Of a DNA stretch of 64,000 nucleotides, positions 59,552 through 64,000 are shown piece by piece. The notes beneath the pieces are model-generated. The model ran no database searches. It was not told the DNA's origin and saw only the letters and a list, made by a program, of their open reading frames with translations. Source of the stretch: a bacterium. Lineage in GTDB: Bacteria; Cyanobacteriota; Vampirovibrionia; Gastranaerophilales; Gastranaerophilaceae. The DNA lies in NCBI GenBank assembly GCA_017941035.1, contig JAGAXG010000006.1, positions 1 to 64,000 of the forward strand. The letters are read 5' to 3'. A program made the translations under genes and the position numbers. Positions within the stretch are counted from its first letter, which is position 1, and every line of letters starts with the position of its first letter.

Positions 59552-60007
59552 ATGAAAAAACAAACATTGGCACAAGATGCCTTTAAACTTTATTCTGAAA
59601 AATTTATGTCATTAGAAGATATCGCAAGACAACTTCATTTAAACGAAAGAACGCTCCGCCGATGGAAAAAGTCTGATGATTGGGAAACCAAAAGAGCTGA
59701 ATATCTTCGGACTAAAACGACCTTGCATTCGGATTTATATGATTTTACACGAAGTTTGATAAATTCTATCGAGAAGGATATGGAGAATAATGGTAAAGTC
59801 GAGCCTGCAAGATATTACGCGGTTACTAAAATGCTGAAATTGATTGGACCGATTAAATCTTATGAGGATGAAGTGATAAGTGAAAAACAAAAGCTCAAAG
59901 AGGAAAAGCCGAAAGGTTTAACGCCGGATGTTATACGAGAAATTGAGGAACAAATTCTCGGCATAACACACGAAGAAATTTGTGAATACGATTTGAACAC
60001 CGATTAA
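59552..60007 (+). CDS. Mu-like phage protein, HTH/terminase-small-subunit type (DUF1804-like)
   Basis: A 151-residue protein from ATG 59552. The N-terminal helix-turn-helix (AQDAFKLYSEKFMSLEDIARQLHLNERTLRRWKKSDDW) is followed by a helical region (TKTTLHSDLYDFTRSLINSIEKDMENNGKVEPARYYAVTKMLKLIG) like DUF1804 proteins of Mu-like phages, often annotated terminase small subunit. It supports a phage-like origin for this segment. Head, tail and large terminase genes are missing, so the element is at best a remnant or a satellite. Confidence 0.65.
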   Translation: MKKQTLAQDAFKLYSEKFMSLEDIARQLHLNERTLRRWKKSDDWETKRAEYLRTKTTLHSDLYDFTRSLINSIEKDMENNGKVEPARYYAVTKMLKLIGPIKSYEDEVISEKQKLKEEKPKGLTPDVIREIEEQILGITHEEICEYDLNTD

Positions 60008-60025
60008 ACACCTTTTAAACGGTAT

Positions 60026-60247
60026 TTAAATTTCGACATCTTTTTCGTGGTCTATAAAAAATGCATTTAAAACATCTGCATCATTACGCAAATGCTTTAC
60101 TACTGGTGCAAGATTATAACACTCTTCTATCTCTAGCTGATTTGCCACAAAATAATCAATAACAACCGCTGTGTTATAAATATTCTCCGACCACTTGCTT
60201 AATTGCTTAAACTCTTTTGGAGTAATATTCAATCCGACTTTTTCCAT
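60026..60247 (-). CDS. Small hypothetical protein
   Basis: A 73-residue, mostly helical protein (EFKQLSKWSENIYNTAVVIDYFVANQLEIEECYNLAPVVKHLRNDADVLNAFFI) with AAAGGAGG as ribosome site. No family recognised; resembles small helper proteins found beside phage genes. Convergent with the HTH gene at 59552 and probably transcribed alone. Confidence 0.5.
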   Translation of the reverse strand: MEKVGLNITPKEFKQLSKWSENIYNTAVVIDYFVANQLEIEECYNLAPVVKHLRNDADVLNAFFIDHEKDVEI

Positions 60248-60300
60248 ACGACCTCCTTTAACGTGTCGTATTCATCACTCAAAGTCATATACAAATCAAG

Positions 60301-61701
60301 TTAAATTTGCAAATATACACATTCACTACAGGGTTTAAGTTCTAATTGATTTGTAATAGTTGAATAATAAAGATCGTAGAATTTGAAATCTTTAATTTTC
60401 TCTTTTTGACAATGTTTTAGTATGATTTTTATGATTTTGAGTTTATTTTCAGAAGAAACTTTTCGCCCAAAAATTATTGCATCTAAATCTTTTATTTTAT
60501 ATTTTGCGATAATTCCTTTTTCGCTTTGGTTGATATTTAAACTATCTCTTAAAAAGAGTCGATATTCATCTTCATGAATCCAATTTTTTGATTTGGTACA
60601 AATATATTCTTTTGCTTTTTTATGATATTCTTCTCTCCATTCTGTTATATTTTTATATTTTTCGCAGCAAATGCTATACCTTGTTCTATCATAATTGCAT
60701 AACCAAAAATCTTTTATAAGATTATATTGTAAGCAGCCCAAAGAGCCAAAGAAATCAATTTCCGGGTAATTAGTGGAATAAATCACCTTATAGAAATCTA
60801 ATTTTTGATAGCCGTATTTTTCACTAATTGGACACATGTCTATTTGATTTTTACTAGTTTTGAATCGCAAACAAATACCATTTTCACTATTAGCATAGTG
60901 TCCCCACATTGGTTCATTTGTATAATTTGTTGTAAAACAAGCTATATAATGATTTTCATACAATAATCTTTTTATTCTATTTAAATAAATTTCTGGGAAT
61001 TCAAAAGATAATATATTTATATTATTCGTATCTCTACTCTTATGCTTATTATTTAAAAATTTTTGAATGGATATTCGTTCTAGATCTTTTTTATTTATCA
61101 AATCAATTATTTCTTGTTTTGTTGTTTTTGGATTATTAAGAATTTCAATTAATTCAGCATATTCGTTGTTGTATTTTACAGAATCATAAATTTCTTTATG
61201 TTCTTTATCTTTAAAAACATCAATACCTCTATCAAATCTTTTAAACATAGAATCAACGACAAAATATGCAAATGAATGTATTGTTTTTAGAATAAGTAGT
61301 ATCTCATCAGCGGTATATTTTTTATTTGATTCAGACATTTTTATCGGTAAATTTGATATTCCTTCAGGGGCAAAAAATTCATAGTATATAGATTTAAATG
61401 TTGTTTCCATTTCTGGTTTTTCATTTATATCAACAGCTAAAAATACCGGTAATAAACCTGGATCAATTTTCTGCTTTCGGTTTCTTATACTTGCATCATA
61501 ATAAACACTTGATAAAACATACAAATAGTGCTTAAAAAGCCCTCGAAATGCTATTTCATCGCCTTGCCAGAATATATTCATATAATCTTCCATTTGATCA
61601 TTAAGTTCATCTGATTTGGCAAAATATATTTCAAGATTTTCTAATTCTTTAAAAGTATATGAACTGTCAAGAGATCTGTATCGATATAGATATTCTGTCA
61701 T
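60301..61701 (-). CDS. DUF2971 family protein
   Basis: A 466-residue protein. The start YLYRYRSLDSSYTFKELENLEIYFAKSDELNDQMED and the later ACFTTNYTNEPMWGHYANSENGICLRF are DUF2971 signatures. The family has no established activity and is common beside phage-defence genes. Its first part (about 1-250) is helix-rich, the second contains the beta-rich conserved core. Ends at 60301, convergent gap with 60247. Position between Mu-like/Gabija genes and HNH/hsdR supports a defence link, which is inference only. Confidence 0.82.
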   Translation of the reverse strand: MTEYLYRYRSLDSSYTFKELENLEIYFAKSDELNDQMEDYMNIFWQGDEIAFRGLFKHYLYVLSSVYYDASIRNRKQKIDPGLLPVFLAVDINEKPEMETTFKSIYYEFFAPEGISNLPIKMSESNKKYTADEILLILKTIHSFAYFVVDSMFKRFDRGIDVFKDKEHKEIYDSVKYNNEYAELIEILNNPKTTKQEIIDLINKKDLERISIQKFLNNKHKSRDTNNINILSFEFPEIYLNRIKRLLYENHYIACFTTNYTNEPMWGHYANSENGICLRFKTSKNQIDMCPISEKYGYQKLDFYKVIYSTNYPEIDFFGSLGCLQYNLIKDFWLCNYDRTRYSICCEKYKNITEWREEYHKKAKEYICTKSKNWIHEDEYRLFLRDSLNINQSEKGIIAKYKIKDLDAIIFGRKVSSENKLKIIKIILKHCQKEKIKDFKFYDLYYSTITNQLELKPCSECVYLQI

Positions 61702-61784
61702 AAAACTCCTTTTGTTTAATTATAACCTAAATTAAAAAGCAGAGGGGATATCTCCCCACTGCCCTATATATTTTATATGCAAAA

Positions 61785-62117
61785 TCACCAAGACTTCTGC
61801 TTATAGATATTTTTTGTACCTTCAGATGATATAGATGTTTCAAATCTAGGATAATCATCGCCCTTTGTACAGTTATTATGCCATTGCAAAGCTTGAAGAT
61901 TATCAACATTATCCGAACCACCTTTTGATTTTGGTATAATATGATCAATTTCCCATCCATAATTCGTATCATTGGAACGATTACCATAACTACCATAATT
62001 CATCCAAGCGCCAGCAATATCTTTTCGCCAAACAGCTGCATCATTTGCAGAATCTTTTTGAGCTTTTGCCCATACTTTGAGTTTTACGTCCTCCGACCAA
62101 TTTTCGTTATAAAACAT
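61785..62117 (-). CDS. HNH endonuclease
   Basis: A 110-residue protein from ATG 62117 with AAGGAGA upstream. The C-terminal half has WEIDHIIPKSKGGSDNVDNLQALQWHNNCTKGDDYP, the D-H ... N ... H/N core of an HNH nuclease. The N-terminal half (WSEDVKLKVWAKAQKDSANDAAVWRKDIAGAWMNYG) probably binds DNA. It lies downstream of hsdR and upstream of the DUF2971 gene on the minus strand. May be a stand-alone restriction or homing nuclease. Confidence 0.85.
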   Translation of the reverse strand: MFYNENWSEDVKLKVWAKAQKDSANDAAVWRKDIAGAWMNYGSYGNRSNDTNYGWEIDHIIPKSKGGSDNVDNLQALQWHNNCTKGDDYPRFETSISSEGTKNIYKQKSW

Positions 62118-62230
62118 TTTAAATGTCTCCTTAAAAACTTGCATCACAAATTAGCCACAATGTCCGAAAGCAACAATTTTGCTTTTATGGCAATTTGTAA
62201 TATAATATTTGTACAAAAAAATATTTTTAG

Positions 62231-62272
62231 AGTGTTTTGTTATTGGACATCAATATTAAAACACTTTTTTTT
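62231..62272. terminator. Possible terminator between hsdR and the HNH gene
   Basis: AGTGTTTT (62231-62238) and AAAACACT (62258-62265) with T-runs on the plus side (TTTTTTTT) and several A/T on the minus side. Long 19-base loop; the effect on minus-strand transcripts from hsdR is uncertain. Confidence 0.3.
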
Positions 62273-62325
62273 GCCCCAACCTCCATACCCCTATCTACAT
62301 TTCCATCTTCTTTACTCCTTTCTTC

Positions 62326-64000
62326 TTAATAATACTGCTCGATATAACTATAAGCTTTATCAAAGACTTCTTTATCCTTGAGCTTATATTTAATCCAAAT
62401 TATACTTCTTAAAGCCTTTTTAACTTCTTGTTTACCGGCGGTTGTTGTTTGCCATTCAGGGAAACGTACAACTTTTACAATCTCGTCAATATCGTTTACT
62501 ATTCTTTCAACAATTATTGGAGTTTGTGCATTTTTTACACCGTTAAACAATTCAGTTAGGGCAGCTTTACCTTTATCAATTTCTTCTTCCGGAACAACTT
62601 CTTTTTCTGCTTGTGCTGCTTCGCGTGCTAATTCAAGCAAGAGTTTCAAAAATTCAATACTTGTTATAAGGCCTTGTTCGTGCTTTTCACGCAAATTTTC
62701 AAGTTTTTCACCAAGTCTTATAAATTTTGGATCGTTACTATGTGCTCTGATTTTTGCAACAAGATTTATTTCAACTTTCATTGTTGCTTTTTTCAAATCT
62801 TTTTGTTTTTCTATGAATTCATCGATCAACTCAGCATCCATAGTTAAAATATCCATATCATCGTGCAAATCCCCGACTTCTAAATTTTCGTGTATAAGTT
62901 CAATTGTTTTAGCACCAAGAGTAGCCCAGATTAATCCGCCTCTGCCATCAGTCGGTTTTACCGATTCATATACTTTGCTTAACCATTTATAATCATATTT
63001 GTATGGTTGTAAGAATGTATCAGGTGAAAGTGCATTCCACACTCTATTTAAAACTCTATAATCTGCTGCGAACTTGTCTTTTTCTTTGTTTGTTGGAATA
63101 CATTCTTGTGCAGCCATCAAACCTTCCCAACCGTCGGTTGTTCTATCAACGCCCATAAAGTAGCTTAAACATTTTTTCATTAAAGCAGGGAATTGGGTTT
63201 TAACGTCTTCAATATTTGTTATAACTTTCTTCATTCCTGCTTCATCAAAATCTAAAGCTCGCGCAACGTTATCAAATATACCGATATAATCTACGATTAA
63301 ACCAGAAGTTTTGCCTTCATCATAAACACGATTTGTACGGCATATTGCCTGAAGCAAAGTATGGTCTTTCATAGGTTTATCAAGGTACATAACTTGCAGA
63401 ATTGGAGCATCAAAACCTGTCAAAAGCTTTGATGTTACAATAACAAACTTAAGTGGGTCATTTGGTTCTCTGAATCTGTCTAAGATTTTACCTTCAGCAT
63501 CACGATCTCTGCGATATGCTTTATATCTGTCTTCTTTGTCGTTATTTGTATCCATAACAATAGTTGATGCTTCAGGTGACATCAATTTATCAAGTTCTTC
63601 TTTGTACATTAAACAGCACTCGCGGTCGTAACATACAACTTGAGCTTTGTATCCATTCGGTTCAATCTTTGTTTTAAAGTGGTTCACAATATGTTCACAA
63701 ACTTTTTTAATACGTTTTTTGTCATACATAATTGCTTTCATATTAACCTTACGAGAAAGTTCATTTTTATCTTCTTCCGTCAAATCCTTTGTCATAAGGT
63801 CAAATTCTCTATCAAGATTTTCTTTGTTTACGTGTAAATCAACCGGTACCGGCTCAAAGTTTAGAGGTAACGTTGCTTTATCTCTAATTGAATCAGAAAA
63901 TGAATATTTGCTCATATAACCGCTTTTATCTTCAACCGCACCGAATGTATGGAAAGTGTTTTTATCAATTCTGTTTATAGGAGTACCGGTTAAACCAAAG
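62326..64000 (-). CDS. hsdR: HsdR, type I restriction endonuclease motor subunit (partial)
   Basis: The C-terminal 557 or so residues of a type I restriction R subunit, open at the right edge of the window. The superfamily 2 helicase motifs are visible: FGLTGTPI (just inside the window) and VIVTSKLLTGFDAPILQVMYLDKPMKDHTLLQAICRTNRVYDEG (motifs V and VI), followed by the helical C-terminal domain. HsdR translocates DNA and cuts it when HsdM and HsdS meet an unmethylated site. The N-terminal nuclease domain and any hsdM/hsdS lie outside. An in-frame ATG at 63915 is internal, not the start. Confidence 0.93.
   Translation of the reverse strand, partial: FGLTGTPINRIDKNTFHTFGAVEDKSGYMSKYSFSDSIRDKATLPLNFEPVPVDLHVNKENLDREFDLMTKDLTEEDKNELSRKVNMKAIMYDKKRIKKVCEHIVNHFKTKIEPNGYKAQVVCYDRECCLMYKEELDKLMSPEASTIVMDTNNDKEDRYKAYRRDRDAEGKILDRFREPNDPLKFVIVTSKLLTGFDAPILQVMYLDKPMKDHTLLQAICRTNRVYDEGKTSGLIVDYIGIFDNVARALDFDEAGMKKVITNIEDVKTQFPALMKKCLSYFMGVDRTTDGWEGLMAAQECIPTNKEKDKFAADYRVLNRVWNALSPDTFLQPYKYDYKWLSKVYESVKPTDGRGGLIWATLGAKTIELIHENLEVGDLHDDMDILTMDAELIDEFIEKQKDLKKATMKVEINLVAKIRAHSNDPKFIRLGEKLENLREKHEQGLITSIEFLKLLLELAREAAQAEKEVVPEEEIDKGKAALTELFNGVKNAQTPIIVERIVNDIDEIVKVVRFPEWQTTTAGKQEVKKALRSIIWIKYKLKDKEVFDKAYSYIEQYY

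Larger units (their letters stand above)
49690..60247 (+). mobile_element. Putative Mu-like transposon with defence cargo
   Basis: A three-gene transposition module (49804-53802) followed by Gabija genes, an Mrr endonuclease and small phage-like genes up to about 60247. The limits are guesses: I did not find terminal TG...CA ends or a target duplication. ACACATTTCC words occur before the transposase (49711) and CAGACACATTT again at 59470. Whether the defence genes are inside the transposon or next to it is undecided. Confidence 0.4.

Noticed and set aside
61727-61996. Reading frame MVVMVIVPMIRIMDGKLIIL...
   Set aside because: It is a shifted frame of the HNH gene, which has the recognisable motif and a good ribosome site.
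62326-63915. hsdR-like gene starting at ATG 63915
   Set aside because: The frame stays open upstream to the window edge and encodes FGLTGTPI, an essential helicase motif, so the true start is outside.
1-64000. CRISPR array
   Set aside because: No regularly spaced direct repeats of 24-40 bases were seen, and no cas gene.

Overview
The window is AT-rich, with compact operons and clear Shine-Dalgarno sites. It looks like a chromosomal segment of a gut Melainabacteria/Vampirovibrionia-type bacterium (Gastranaerophilales). That is an inference from two lineage-style hypothetical proteins (7232-8197, 13833-14552) and the general gene content; the 16S fragment at position 1 is too short to place the organism.

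Positions 1-27 kb are mostly housekeeping: the 5' end of a 16S rRNA gene with its promoters, secA, a YtxG/YtxH-like envelope cluster, murT-pdxJ, a complete partner-switching signalling pair (Cache-HAMP-PP2C-ATPase plus STAS), a serine-synthesis group (class V aminotransferase, serA, serB), an NSS transporter, a PAP2 phosphatase, bioG, several flavin/redox genes under LysR and MarR control, a CDF cation exporter, and an NhaD/ArsB-type carrier next to an OadG-like subunit.

Positions 27.6-43.2 kb hold two drug-export blocks. The first is TetR, HlyD adaptor, double-ATPase ABC protein and two permeases (YbhGFSR-like). The second is a TolC-like channel divergent from MarR-EmrA-EmrB. Operon ends here are crowded with small palindromic repeats. 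Two longer repeats, R1 (about 220-255 bp) and R2 (256 bp), occur as a pair twice: once enclosing a NERD-domain gene (33.4-34.7 kb) and once almost empty (43.3-43.8 kb).

Positions 43.8-64 kb form an accessory and defence region: a deleted hipBA remnant, an alkyltransferase-DNA glycosylase fusion, intact hipBA, a broken DUF1643 gene, a PD-(D/E)XK-like protein, hicAB, and then a Mu-like transposition module (DDE transposase, MuB-like ATPase, HTH protein). Directly after it come a two-gene Gabija system (gajA, gajB), a divergent Mrr endonuclease, small phage-like genes, a DUF2971 protein, an HNH endonuclease and the 3' part of hsdR, which runs off the window.

A recurring theme is regulators and toxin-antitoxin operons with sigma-70 promoters whose -10 box ends about 4-7 bases before the start codon and overlaps a palindrome. 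These look like leaderless, self-repressed genes (LysR 21.5 kb, MarR 24.4 kb, MarR 39.9 kb, hipB 46.6 kb, hicA 49.6 kb).
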